64,000 bases of DNA from positions 2,418,001 to 2,482,000 of the forward strand of contig CP117875.1 in NCBI GenBank assembly GCA_028736075.1. The letters are read 5' to 3'. How positions within the stretch are numbered: the first letter of the stretch is position 1; every line of letters begins with the position of its first letter. Below, piece after piece: positions 9,957-18,838 of the stretch. Made by a program: the position numbers and the translations under genes. Origin of the DNA: Chryseobacterium sp. KACC 21268 (lineage in GTDB: Bacteria; Bacteroidota; Bacteroidia; Flavobacteriales; Weeksellaceae). The notes beneath the pieces were generated by a model. That model did no database searches, was not told the origin of the DNA, and was given only the letters and a program-made list of their open reading frames with translations.

Positions 9957-10171
9957 ACTTTAAGAACAATAAAACACCTTATAAATCAAGTGATTACATT
10001 TAATGAAATGTGTTTTTGTGGATAAGTCTAATTTATCAACCTTTTGAATTTCTCTTTCTCATCTTAACCAGACCATTGTGGATAAGATGATAATTACGAC
10101 CGTTCCTAAATAATTATCCACAATTTATAAATGTAAGGTTTGATTTCAGGCCTTAATTTCCTGATTTAATC

Positions 10172-10675
10172 TTAGAATTTTCCGTTTCGCTTATTAAAAG
10201 CCTCATCAAGAACAACTTCAAAGTCATCAGTATTCGAAATTTTTGAGCTTTCGAACTTTAATTTTTGCTGGTAATCCTGACTTAAAAAATCTAATGTTTT
10301 GATTTCATCGGGAGAAATATCCGAAAGTTTTTTTGTGTAAAGAAAGTGCTCAGAAAATAGAAATCCAGTGTCGGGTTCATAGAAAGGAAGATTAAGTATT
10401 GATTCTTTTCATCAAATATCAAGTCACAAGAGCGAAGTTGTGATCCAAAAAGAGTAGCTTGATCGGTGTAAACCATCGTAATTATTCCCTTTGCAAATCT
10501 TCTCTATCTGAACTTTGCTGAGATGATTATCTAAAATTTTAAAACCCCAGAGGGCGTTTTATGAACTTCGAAAATACTTCCTACCTGCACTTTCAAATGA
10601 ACTTTTTAGACTCATATTTTCACATTTGCAAGCAAAAATATTAATCGAAAATAAAAGTGCAAACAGCGTTTTCAT
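10172..10675 (-). pseudogene. Decayed secreted lipoprotein gene (frameshifted)
   Basis: On the minus strand an ATG at 10675 starts a signal peptide with lipobox-like end (MKTLFALLFSINIFACKC), then ENMSLKSSFESA, and runs into a stop at about 10560. The next frame continues with VGSIFEVHKTPSGVLKF. A third piece reads MVYTDQATLFGSQLRSCDLI and FDEKNQYLIF, and after another shift NLPFYEPDTGFLFSEHF to VVLDEAFNKRNGKF and a stop at 10172. The pieces, in order, look like one small secreted protein with an ACKC N-terminus of the TIMP/netrin-like kind seen in flavobacteria. At least two or three frame changes mean it is probably non-functional. This explains most of the gap between 9885 and 10690. Confidence 0.7.
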
Positions 10676-10690
10676 TTAGCTCGTTCTAAA

Positions 10691-11752
10691 CTAAGACTCG
10701 ATATGAGGAGTAGCCTTCTTTTCCGGAAACATCAGAGAAATAGCAATACTTAAAAATAGGATAGATACAATCACAATCAATGAATGTGAAGTGGTAAATC
10801 CAATATCATCTAGATAATGGTGGAAGATCATTTTGAGACCGATAAACGTCAGCAATGCAGCCAAACCAATCTTTAGGAATCGGAACTTATTCACAATTCC
10901 GGCCAGTAGGAAGAACATCGATCTAAGTCCGATGATCGCAAAGATATTGGAGAAGAATACAATGTAAGGATCTTTGGTAATCGAGAATATCGCTGGAATA
11001 CTATCTACAGCGAAGATTAGGTCTGTAAATTCTACAATAATTAACACTAAAAACAGTGGTGTCATTTTCTTGATCCCATCGATTACCACAAAAAATTTGT
11101 TACCCACAAACTGGTTATGAACTTTAAAATGTTTCTGAGCAAACTTCACCACTGGATGATGCTGCGGATCAATCTCATCATCTTTATTCCTTTCGATATA
11201 CATTTTGATACCTGTATAAACTAGGAACGCTCCAAAGACGTACATGATCCATTCGAATTTCTGAATCAAAGCTGCTCCTATAAATATGAATAAAAATCTC
11301 ATGACGATGGCTCCAAAAATTCCCCAAAACAACACGCGGTGATAATTCCTAGGTGCAACGCCAAATCCACTAAATACCAATAGGATCACAAAGATATTAT
11401 CTATAGAAAGTGCGTACTCCACAAGATAACCCGTCAGGAACTCCAAACCTAGATTTTTATCGTACAACATAATGCTGTGTTCCAGATTCCCGGGAATGAC
11501 CTTCACAGGATGTTTATGCTTAGCCACAATTTCCTGCAATCTTTCCATACTGTCGATCCCATGAATGTGGTGACCAAAATATGTGAGTAGAATATAAAAG
11601 CCTAAAGAAAGTAGAATGATAAAGACGCTCATCAATCCAGCCTGTTTCAGTGAAACTGCTGCATCTTTCTTGTTGAAAATTCCCAGGTCGAGTAGGAGTA
11701 GGGTGACGATAAATATTAAGAATCCTGAAAGGAATATGATCTCGTTGCTCAT
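10691..11752 (-). CDS. TerC/Alx family integral membrane protein
   Basis: This 353-residue protein has about nine hydrophobic segments and the family's acidic signatures inside membrane helices: EYALSIDNIFVILLVFSGFG and EFTDLIFAVDSIPAIFSIT. Members are linked to metal-ion (Mn2+) export or homeostasis and, in plasmids, to tellurite resistance. The length and the cytoplasmic loop with EIDPQHHPVVKFAQKHF match the Alx-like branch. A TATTTTTG -7 box sits at 11769-11776. No ter-cluster genes are nearby, so a general metal role is likelier than tellurite resistance. Confidence 0.9.
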   Translation of the reverse strand: MSNEIIFLSGFLIFIVTLLLLDLGIFNKKDAAVSLKQAGLMSVFIILLSLGFYILLTYFGHHIHGIDSMERLQEIVAKHKHPVKVIPGNLEHSIMLYDKNLGLEFLTGYLVEYALSIDNIFVILLVFSGFGVAPRNYHRVLFWGIFGAIVMRFLFIFIGAALIQKFEWIMYVFGAFLVYTGIKMYIERNKDDEIDPQHHPVVKFAQKHFKVHNQFVGNKFFVVIDGIKKMTPLFLVLIIVEFTDLIFAVDSIPAIFSITKDPYIVFFSNIFAIIGLRSMFFLLAGIVNKFRFLKIGLAALLTFIGLKMIFHHYLDDIGFTTSHSLIVIVSILFLSIAISLMFPEKKATPHIES

Positions 11753-11768
11753 TTGTTAGTAATTGTAG

Positions 11769-11776
11769 CAAAAATA
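11769..11776 (-). promoter_or_regulatory. Putative -7 box of the TerC gene (TATTTTTG)
   Basis: On the minus strand TATTTTTG matches TAnnTTTG 16 bases before the ATG at 11752. The rest of the 341-base divergent spacer is very AT-rich and holds palindromes related to TTACAnnTGTAA at about 11807 and 12030. Confidence 0.5.
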
Positions 11777-12029
11777 AGGAATTTATTACGATTTAGGTGT
11801 TTATACATTTGTAAAAACAAGAAAAATTTATATAGAAATAACGTTTAGTTATTTGACGAACAAATGAAGACGAAGAACAAAAATTGGTATTAAAGTAAAT
11901 ATAAAATTTATCTTTAAATAAATTAAATTAAATACTGATATTCAATCAGTTATAAAATTAAAATACGATTATATCAATCCACAAAATAATTAACAGACAA
12001 AGTGACATTTCAACTTGTTTAATAATATT

Positions 12030-12041
12030 ACAAATGTAAAT
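12030..12041. promoter_or_regulatory. Candidate operator palindrome TTACAAATGTAA
   Basis: This is a complete TTACA-nn-TGTAA match between the divergent TerC and M14 peptidase genes, like the copy at 9945-9956. Confidence 0.3.
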
Positions 12042-12064
12042 TCATTTTATTTGAGATTAAATCT

Positions 12065-12072
12065 TACTTTTG
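12065..12072 (+). promoter_or_regulatory. Putative -7 box of the M14 peptidase (TACTTTTG)
   Basis: TACTTTTG matches TAnnTTTG and lies 21 bases before the ATG at 12094. Confidence 0.55.
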
Positions 12073-12093
12073 TGAAAATCTAAATCATTTGTA

Positions 12094-13197
12094 ATGACAA
12101 ACAGTTTTCCATACGCTCAAAATCTAAGTTTCCCAGATCGCTATATTTCGCCCGAAAAATTATTTTCTTACCTACAGGACAATTACAGCGATTATATAAA
12201 AGAGGTCGGAAAATCGAGTTTGGGCAAACCAATTTATATGTTGACTTTAGGAAATGGAAAACTGAAAGTTGCAGCATGGTCACAAATGCACGGAAATGAA
12301 TCCACGGCAACTTTGGCTATGTTGGATCTGCTTTCAATATTTGAAAAGCATCCAGAGCTCAGTGAAAAGTTGTTGGGATTGATCCAATTGGATTTTATCT
12401 TTATGCTGAATCCAGATGGTTCGGAAGCCTGGACAAGACGGAATGCTTACGACATTGATATCAACAGAGATTTTATCAGAAACTCCAGCAATGAGGTCAG
12501 AGTTTTGAAATCTATTGTATTAAACGGAGACTACAGTTATCTACTGAATCTTCATGATCAACGGACAATTTTCACAACAGACGGCGTTCATCCGGCGACA
12601 TTATCATTTCTATCACCTTCAGAAAATCTTGAAAGAGATCTGACGGAAAACCGGAAAAAAAGTATGGCCGTGATTGCAGCAATCTATATGCAGATGAAAC
12701 AGATTTTGCCAAATAGAATTGCTAAATACACCGACGAATTTTATCCAACGTCCAGCGGTGACAATTTTATGAAAGCCGGAATTCCATCGATATTATTTGA
12801 AGGTGGATTTTATGAGAATGATCTGGACAGAAAAAAAACCAGAGAATATTATACACACGCTTTGTATTTTGCATTGAAGGCTATTTCGGTTCTAAAGGGC
12901 GATACTTTAAGCTATGAAACTTATTTTGAAATTCCTCAGAACAAAGAAACCCATTTTGATCTGATTTACCGAAATGTAAAACTGAATACAGAATTTGAAT
13001 GCATAATGGACATTGCTGTGCAGTACAGGGAAATTCTGGATGAAAATAAAAATCTGACTTATCAACCATACGTGATCGAAGTCGGTGATCTTAATCATAA
13101 AAAAGGTTGGACAGAAATCGACTGTACGGATAAGAAATTCGTTTCTGTGAAGAAGTTTCCAAAATTAGACTCTTTTGTTGATTTCAGTATTGAATAA
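12094..13197 (+). CDS. M14-family zinc carboxypeptidase
   Basis: This 367-residue protein is a zinc metallocarboxypeptidase of family M14. The HxxE zinc motif is in QMHGNES (His 66, Glu 69), the third zinc ligand is probably His 154 in LLNLHDQRT, and the likely catalytic Glu is at about 236 in ILFEGGFYEND. NPDGSEAWTRRNAYDIDINRD is a typical substrate-binding block. There is no signal peptide, so it appears cytoplasmic, unlike digestive members. A C-terminal extension of about 80 residues (from YETYFEIPQNK) is of unknown role. It is transcribed away from the TerC gene. Confidence 0.9.
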   Translation: MTNSFPYAQNLSFPDRYISPEKLFSYLQDNYSDYIKEVGKSSLGKPIYMLTLGNGKLKVAAWSQMHGNESTATLAMLDLLSIFEKHPELSEKLLGLIQLDFIFMLNPDGSEAWTRRNAYDIDINRDFIRNSSNEVRVLKSIVLNGDYSYLLNLHDQRTIFTTDGVHPATLSFLSPSENLERDLTENRKKSMAVIAAIYMQMKQILPNRIAKYTDEFYPTSSGDNFMKAGIPSILFEGGFYENDLDRKKTREYYTHALYFALKAISVLKGDTLSYETYFEIPQNKETHFDLIYRNVKLNTEFECIMDIAVQYREILDENKNLTYQPYVIEVGDLNHKKGWTEIDCTDKKFVSVKKFPKLDSFVDFSIE

Positions 13198-13392
13198 TCA
13201 GAAGTAAAAAATAGAAAATTTACCGATTTAAAAGTGTTTGATAATAAGCACTTTAAATACCCTATTTAACATAATGTAAATTATAGGACTTTTTTAGAAT
13301 TATGTTAATTGGTCATTTTTATGTATCATATCCGGTTATAAATCAATGTGGTATAATATTTTCTAAGCTAAAAGTATATCAATTAAATAATT

Positions 13393-13911
13393 ATGAAAAA
13401 CGCTTTTTTAATTCTGTCAGCATCCTTATTATTGGTTTGCTCTTGCGAAAAAAATATTGAGAAACAGATCAATGTTGAAAACAGAAAACCTGATACACTG
13501 GCCGTTTCAGAAGATCCTAATCAAATTTCGGAACAGGAAAATAAAGATTATTGTTATATGAATGTCATTGGAAAAGATTCTATGTTTTTGTCGTACAAGA
13601 TCACCAATGGAAATGTTTCCGGAAAATTGAAATACAAAAACTTTGAGAAAGATTCCAATGCTGGCGATATCACAGGTAAAGTTGCTGGTGACACATTGAG
13701 AGTCAATTATAAATTTGCATCTGAAGGCTCAGTAAGCGAACGCGAGATTTATTTCCTACAAGACAGCGGCGTTTTATTGGAAGGCATTGGCGACTATGCA
13801 GATCCGAGCGCTTCGAAATTGGTTTATTCTTCTGCGCAAGCCATCAATTACTCCAAAGGTCAAAGATTGACACCGGCGGATTGCAAAATGATTGCAGAAA
13901 AATTAAAGTAG
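13393..13911 (+). CDS. Hypothetical lipoprotein
   Basis: The 172-residue product starts with a lipoprotein signal (MKNAFLILSASLLLVCSCEK) with the acylated Cys at about residue 18. A polar linker follows, then a small beta-rich domain (SYKITNGNVSGKLKYKNFEK, DITGKVAGDTLRVNYKF). This kind of beta-sheet lipoprotein is common in flavobacteria, with no known function. It stands alone: 195 bases separate it from the peptidase gene and a bidirectional hairpin follows. Confidence 0.7.
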   Translation: MKNAFLILSASLLLVCSCEKNIEKQINVENRKPDTLAVSEDPNQISEQENKDYCYMNVIGKDSMFLSYKITNGNVSGKLKYKNFEKDSNAGDITGKVAGDTLRVNYKFASEGSVSEREIYFLQDSGVLLEGIGDYADPSASKLVYSSAQAINYSKGQRLTPADCKMIAEKLK

Positions 13912-13943
13912 AAATTTCAGAATAATTTCTACCTATAAAATAA

Positions 13944-13975
13944 AACAGCAGCTAAAAATTAGCTGCTGTTTCTTT
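13944..13975. terminator. Bidirectional terminator between the lipoprotein and the glucan locus
   Basis: A perfect 10-bp stem, AACAGCAGCT / AGCTGCTGTT, with a 7-base loop lies between two convergent genes. T-rich tracts follow on both strands, so it can end both transcripts. Confidence 0.85.
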
Positions 13976-13990
13976 GAAAATAATATATAA

Positions 13991-15430
13991 CTATAAAACT
14001 ATAGTCTGAATAGAATGCGCTGGTGCAGCGAGTTTCGAAGATTTTCCCTCGATCCAAAGATTGAAATCTGTATCCGCATCACCTTCGTTCATCACGACCA
14101 CTACTAGTTCCCCACTCTCGTTCAGGAAACTTGTGGAAAGCAGAAAATCCTTATTGGTAGAAGTTCCAACGCGCTGTGCATTTGGTTTCACATATTTGGA
14201 AATGTGTCCGATATAATAATATTCATAGGTGTAATGCAATTCCTTCGTTCTTGAATCGTAAATGATCGGTGCAAAACAGAAATTACCGACGTGATTTGGA
14301 CCACCTTTTTCGTCCAAAAGAATGTTCCAGTCTGTCCACGCAGATGTTCCTTTGTTGAAATCGTTGATCATATTTCTGCCGTACAATTCTCCTAAACTCA
14401 CATCATAGATTTTTGAAAAATCAAATTGTTCCTTGCAACCTTCTGTGAAAATCAAGAATTTATCAGGAAAAGCTCTGTGTGTTTCTGCCAGATTATCAAA
14501 TAGTTGGGATTTGTTGTTCCACGTTTCATACCAGTGGTAACCAATTCCGGAGGCGTACTTTGAAGTTTCAGGATCTTGCAAGGTCGTCGTTGCACGTTGG
14601 TACATCAAGTCTCTGTTGTGATCCCAAATGATCACTTTTTTGTCCTTGTAATTATTTTTCCAAAGTGTTGGACCGAGGTTTTCCTTTAGGAATTTTGCTT
14701 CTTCATCTGCTGTGTACAAGCAAGATTCCCAAGTTTGGATAGCCATTGGTTCATTTTGGATGGTCAATCCCCAAACGGGAATATTTCGTTTTTCATATTC
14801 CTGAATGAATTTAACATAGTAATTGGCCCAAACTTGATAATATTTGTCCAATAATTTTCCGCCTTTCAGCATATTATTATTGGTTTTCATCCAGGCTGGC
14901 GGACTCCAAGGACTGAAGTAAAATCTAAAATCCTTCGGGTCAATAGCTTTTTGCGCTAATTTGATCAAGGGAATTTTGTACTGTTCATCGTGCTTTACAT
15001 CAAATGAATTCAGAGATTCATCGTTGTCTTTGACATAAGTGTAGGAATCGCTGGAGAAATCACAGGAGTTCATATTTGTTCGGACAACATTGTAGCCTAT
15101 CCCCGATTTTCCATAATAAGCCTCGATAAATTCCTTCTGCTTTTCCTTCGGAATCTTCGCAAAAACCTCAGCAGAAGCGTCTGTAATCGCACCACCGATT
15201 CCAATCAGCTTTTGATATTTGAAATCCGGATCTACGAAAACACAAACATCCGTTTCTTTAGGTTGAGGAAAATCTGTGAAAACCGCATTCGATTTCTTGG
15301 CAAATTTCTCATTGCTCTTTTGCGAAGTAAGAATCACTTTTCCTTGCTTCATTCCTTTTTTCCAGTAATTCTGGGCATTCATATTTGCCGAAAGTGATAA
15401 AGCAGCAAATAATACAATTGTCTTTTTCAT
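13991..15430 (-). CDS. Glycoside hydrolase family 30 (secreted), last gene of the locus
   Basis: This 479-residue GH30 enzyme has a Sec signal peptide (MKKTIVLFAALSLSANMNAQ). The family's GIGGAITDASAEVF follows near residue 77. The proposed acid/base is Glu 227 in TIQNEP and the nucleophile Glu 330 in IFTEGC. SPWSPPAWMKTN is the substrate-binding loop. GH30 members with this form act on beta-glucosides or beta-1,6-glucan. It is the last of six minus-strand genes that include a GH16 and a second GH30, so I infer a role in removing beta-1,6 branches or finishing oligosaccharides in the periplasm. Confidence 0.88.
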   Translation of the reverse strand: MKKTIVLFAALSLSANMNAQNYWKKGMKQGKVILTSQKSNEKFAKKSNAVFTDFPQPKETDVCVFVDPDFKYQKLIGIGGAITDASAEVFAKIPKEKQKEFIEAYYGKSGIGYNVVRTNMNSCDFSSDSYTYVKDNDESLNSFDVKHDEQYKIPLIKLAQKAIDPKDFRFYFSPWSPPAWMKTNNNMLKGGKLLDKYYQVWANYYVKFIQEYEKRNIPVWGLTIQNEPMAIQTWESCLYTADEEAKFLKENLGPTLWKNNYKDKKVIIWDHNRDLMYQRATTTLQDPETSKYASGIGYHWYETWNNKSQLFDNLAETHRAFPDKFLIFTEGCKEQFDFSKIYDVSLGELYGRNMINDFNKGTSAWTDWNILLDEKGGPNHVGNFCFAPIIYDSRTKELHYTYEYYYIGHISKYVKPNAQRVGTSTNKDFLLSTSFLNESGELVVVVMNEGDADTDFNLWIEGKSSKLAAPAHSIQTIVL

Positions 15431-15475
15431 TTTGTTTTATAGTTGGACATCAAAGACTTGATATCAATTGATTAA

Positions 15476-16276
15476 TTATTTTTTATAAATTCTGACATAA
15501 TCTATCAGAAATTTTTGTGGATATATCGATTCATCCACACCTTCTTTTCCGCCCCAGTTCCCTCCTACTGCCTGATTCAGGATCAAATAGAATGGTTGGT
15601 CAAATGGCCAGGCTTCGTAGTCATTTTCAGTTTTAATGTAGGTGAAATATTTTTTGTCATCCACGAACATCTCAATCTTTTCTGGCGTCCAATCGGCTCT
15701 GTAAACGTGGAAGTTTTCTGCAACATCTTTGATGATGATCGTATCCGTTTTCTGAGTGTTGATGATATGATTGTACTTCTTGGTGTGGACTGATGCGTGT
15801 ACATAACCTTCGTTGTAACCAACGTGTTCCATAATGTCGATCTCGCCATCATCTGGCCATTCTATGATGTTTTTGCTCAGCATCCAGATGGCTGGCCAGG
15901 TTCCTTTACCTTTTGGCAATTTGGCTCGCACCTCCACAGTTCCGTACTGGAATGGAAAAGTATTTTTCGTGATCAATTTTGCTGAAGTGTAATCGTTCTT
16001 CTCCCACTTTTCTCTTTTGGCTTCGATGATTAGATTTCCGTTTTCTACTCTTGCATTTTCGGTTCTGTCTTTGGTGTAGAACTGAAGTTCATTATTCCCA
16101 AAACCATCACCGCCAACTTCAAATTCCCATTTGGAAGCGTCTGGCAAACCTTTGCTATTGAACTCGTCCTGAAAGACCAGTTTTCCTTTGTCCGCATTTT
16201 TTTGATTAATGCAAGATAAACTGGTCATTGAGATCAATGAAAGAATCGAAATTATTTTGATTGGATTTATGTTCAT
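15476..16276 (-). CDS. Glycoside hydrolase family 16, lipoprotein endo-beta-glucanase
   Basis: The 266-residue protein has a lipoprotein signal with Cys 22 (ISMTSLSC) and a GH16 jelly-roll domain. The catalytic motif is GEIDIMEHVG (Glu 145 nucleophile, Glu 150 acid/base), preceded by GTWPAIWML and followed by HVYRADWTPEKIEMFVD and PFYLILNQAVGGNWGG. This E-I-D-I-M-E form without a beta-bulge change is typical of beta-1,3-glucanases (laminarinases). It is probably displayed on the cell surface, making the first endo-cut for the SusCD pair. It sits between the two GH30 genes with 25-45 base spacers. Confidence 0.92.
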   Translation of the reverse strand: MNINPIKIISILSLISMTSLSCINQKNADKGKLVFQDEFNSKGLPDASKWEFEVGGDGFGNNELQFYTKDRTENARVENGNLIIEAKREKWEKNDYTSAKLITKNTFPFQYGTVEVRAKLPKGKGTWPAIWMLSKNIIEWPDDGEIDIMEHVGYNEGYVHASVHTKKYNHIINTQKTDTIIIKDVAENFHVYRADWTPEKIEMFVDDKKYFTYIKTENDYEAWPFDQPFYLILNQAVGGNWGGKEGVDESIYPQKFLIDYVRIYKK

Positions 16277-16301
16277 ATTCAGAATTAATTATAATCAAGC
16301 C

Positions 16302-17774
16302 TTAAAAAACATAGGTCGCCACAGCTCGCGCTGGTAATGATGTTGCACCAGATTTACCATTCATTTTGATATTGAAATTTTCGATGGCATTTCCTTCATT
16401 AAGGACAATCAAAGTTGTTTTTCCGTCAGGCGTTGTGAAAGCTACTGAGCTCAGATTACCTGGTTGAGTAGAAGCAATTCTTTGAGAATTCTGAGGGACA
16501 AATTTGGATGCGTGTGCAATGATGTAATAAGCCACATTTTTTGTGAATGCTTCATTATGATTGACTGTGATGGCACCTTTGCATTGCGTACAACCACCGT
16601 CTGTATGCGGATTGAAATTGGGGTCGTTGGCCAAATTCCATTCCAAAGCGATCTTGCTCCAGTTTCTCATAGAACCGATGATCACATTTTTGGAATGCCA
16701 CATCATATCATCAGAAAACGAAGATGTAGAGCCAGTCCATTGCTCCGTAAAATATAGATTCTTGGTTGGATAGGCCAAATGCACATTACTCAAAACAGCG
16801 ATGTTGCCCGCATAAAGATGAAATGCCGAACCGTCCACATACTTTGAAGCTTCGGCATCTGCCAAGATCTCCATTGGATATTCCGGTTTGTCACAATTGT
16901 GGTCATACAGGACGATCTTTGTTGTGATATTTGCCGCTTGAAAAGCTGGTCCAAGACTGTTTTTGATGAATGTCGCCTGTTGTGGAGCGGTCATCAGCAA
17001 ACTAGGATTGTTGCCAGGATGCAACGGTTCGTTTTGAGGTGTGATGGCGTCAATTGTAATTCCCTGCGCCTTCATTCCCTGAATATATTTCACAAAATAT
17101 TGCGCATAGACATTGTAATATTCTGGCTGGAGACTTCCACCGATTGTACTTCCATTGTCCTTCATCCAAACTGGAGGCGACCAAGGTGTTGCCATAATTT
17201 TGATATTCGGATTGATGGTCAAGATCTTTTTTAGCATCTCGATCAAAGCCTGATCTTTTGCCAAAGAAAAATTCGCTAGAGAAAGATCTGTTTGTCCGGC
17301 TGGCATATCGTCATAAGAAAAAACGCTGCTGTTGAGATCGGATGCGCCAATACTTAGTCTGATGTAACTTACGGCAATCGAATTGTCTTTATTCGAAAAA
17401 AGGTCTTGTAACAACTCCTCTTTTTTCGCTGCAGAAAGTTGATTGATGACCTGAACACTTCCACCAGTCAATGTGTAGCCAAAACCGTCAATCGTCTGAT
17501 ATTTTTGCGATGCATCCACATCTAACGTTTGATAATTGTTTGCTGCATTATTGAACAGAATATCGGTCTGCTTTTGGAGTTTTGAGGATTCGTCTGCTTT
17601 GGTGAGCCAAAAACTAGCCGTTGCGTAGTTACCTGTATTGCCTCCACCAGTTGGCGGATCTGGAGTTGTCTGCTCGTCAACAGTACTGCTTTGGCAAAAC
17701 ATAAGAGAGAAAATTGCTATTCCGAAGAAGAACATTTTGTTTGGGTACGCTTTTGATTTTGTAAACATTTTCAT
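16302..17774 (-). CDS. Glycoside hydrolase family 30, probable beta-1,6-glucanase
   Basis: I start this at the ATG at 17774 (MKMFTKSKAYPNKMFFFG), about 490 residues. The earlier ATG at 17834 only adds a hydrophobic, Ile/Lys-rich tail before the signal. A lipobox-like FSLMFCQS follows, then a polar linker. The GH30 domain starts with YQTIDGFGYTLTGGS. The acid/base Glu lies in TPQNEPLHPG and the nucleophile in YFTEQWTG; ATPWSPPVWMKDN is the substrate loop. The sequence resembles the GH30_3 endo-beta-1,6-glucanase group, though the subfamily is my inference. It should act with the GH16 enzyme on branched glucan. Confidence 0.88.
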   Translation of the reverse strand: MKMFTKSKAYPNKMFFFGIAIFSLMFCQSSTVDEQTTPDPPTGGGNTGNYATASFWLTKADESSKLQKQTDILFNNAANNYQTLDVDASQKYQTIDGFGYTLTGGSVQVINQLSAAKKEELLQDLFSNKDNSIAVSYIRLSIGASDLNSSVFSYDDMPAGQTDLSLANFSLAKDQALIEMLKKILTINPNIKIMATPWSPPVWMKDNGSTIGGSLQPEYYNVYAQYFVKYIQGMKAQGITIDAITPQNEPLHPGNNPSLLMTAPQQATFIKNSLGPAFQAANITTKIVLYDHNCDKPEYPMEILADAEASKYVDGSAFHLYAGNIAVLSNVHLAYPTKNLYFTEQWTGSTSSFSDDMMWHSKNVIIGSMRNWSKIALEWNLANDPNFNPHTDGGCTQCKGAITVNHNEAFTKNVAYYIIAHASKFVPQNSQRIASTQPGNLSSVAFTTPDGKTTLIVLNEGNAIENFNIKMNGKSGATSLPARAVATYVF

Positions 17775-17938
17775 AATTTTTATGATCATCAAAATGATTT
17801 TTATAAGAAAATTTGTCTTGAATTGCGAGTCCATTACAGGTTTTCCTTCGAAATTTTTTTGATGATTTGTTAAGATTAATAAAAATGAAAGAGGTTGTTG
17901 AGAACCTCTTTCACCTAAGAAAATATGATAAGAAAAAA

Positions 17939-18820
17939 TTAGTTAATTCCTCTGAATTCTATATTGGTTATAGAAATTCCCTCCTTCATATCGTTACCTC
18001 CTGATCGGATGGCAAAATATGCAACACCGGTCTGAGTAGCTGTGAAAGTACCAGTCGGATTGTTAGAATTGGTAGAACCAACACTAGAGATTTTCCCGTT
18101 GAATGCAGAAGTCCCGCTTCCTGCCCAAGTGTTAATGCCTCTCAACCAAGTGGAATCATTTCCATCTCCTGTGTAATCGGTATTTGCGGTTGGTTTTGTG
18201 TATCCCACGTAGATTTCAAACCAAGAGTCTGCAACGCCTTTGGAACTTACAACTGCGTCTGCCTTGTACTTACGTCCTGCCACTACATTGACAGCTTGAT
18301 ACATTACATTTCTTTCCCAGCCTTTAGCTACAAAAGTTGCTTTTCCGTCTGCAAAAGTCCAAAGTGCTGTCCCTGAAGGATTGGGAAATGCTAGACTCCA
18401 TTTTGCTACATCGGCTGCATCTGCAAACTTTCCGCCTTGTATCATATTACCTGCGGCAGGATCAGATTTATCGACTTTTACAGTTTGGCTTGCAGTGCCA
18501 CCGACAATTCCGCCCTGACCTACAATCTGATGCTGAATGTTGTAAGTTCCTTCATCCGGTAGAAAAATATCATAGATGTTTGCTGCTCTTCCGAAACCTC
18601 CTCCATCACCAAGATCCCAATTTGAAAAAAGATAATTTTGATTGGATGCAGTTAAAGTATAATGATTTTCTGATGTTTTAGTAACGGTAAAAGAAGCATC
18701 AGAATTAGTTGGTGTAAGACCATTTCCATCGCCATCAACAGTATCAGGTACGCAAGACGATATCAATAAAGAGGCTGCTACAAAACTTAAAATCTTTATT
18801 TTAGATATTTTCGTTTTCAT
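17939..18820 (-). CDS. Surface glycan-binding lipoprotein with PKD-like domain
   Basis: This 293-residue protein has a lipoprotein signal (FVAASLLISSCVPD) with the Cys near residue 23. Residues about 40-115 look like a PKD-type Ig fold: ENHYTLTASNQNYLFSNWDL and EGTYNIQHQIVGQGG. The rest is a carbohydrate-binding-like jelly roll (WSLAFPNPSGTALWTFADGK, VMYQAVNVVAGRKYKAD, GVAYFAIRSGG). It follows susD, the position of the SusE/SGBP-B type binding proteins, so it most likely holds glucan on the surface. It has no catalytic motif. Confidence 0.8.
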   Translation of the reverse strand: MKTKISKIKILSFVAASLLISSCVPDTVDGDGNGLTPTNSDASFTVTKTSENHYTLTASNQNYLFSNWDLGDGGGFGRAANIYDIFLPDEGTYNIQHQIVGQGGIVGGTASQTVKVDKSDPAAGNMIQGGKFADAADVAKWSLAFPNPSGTALWTFADGKATFVAKGWERNVMYQAVNVVAGRKYKADAVVSSKGVADSWFEIYVGYTKPTANTDYTGDGNDSTWLRGINTWAGSGTSAFNGKISSVGSTNSNNPTGTFTATQTGVAYFAIRSGGNDMKEGISITNIEFRGIN

Positions 18821-18838
18821 AAGATTAATTTAATAATG

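Noticed and set aside
13229-13258. Weak hairpin after the M14 peptidase (TTTAAAAGTG / CACTTTAAA)
   Set aside because: AT-rich stem with a bulge and no T-run; not safe to call a terminator.
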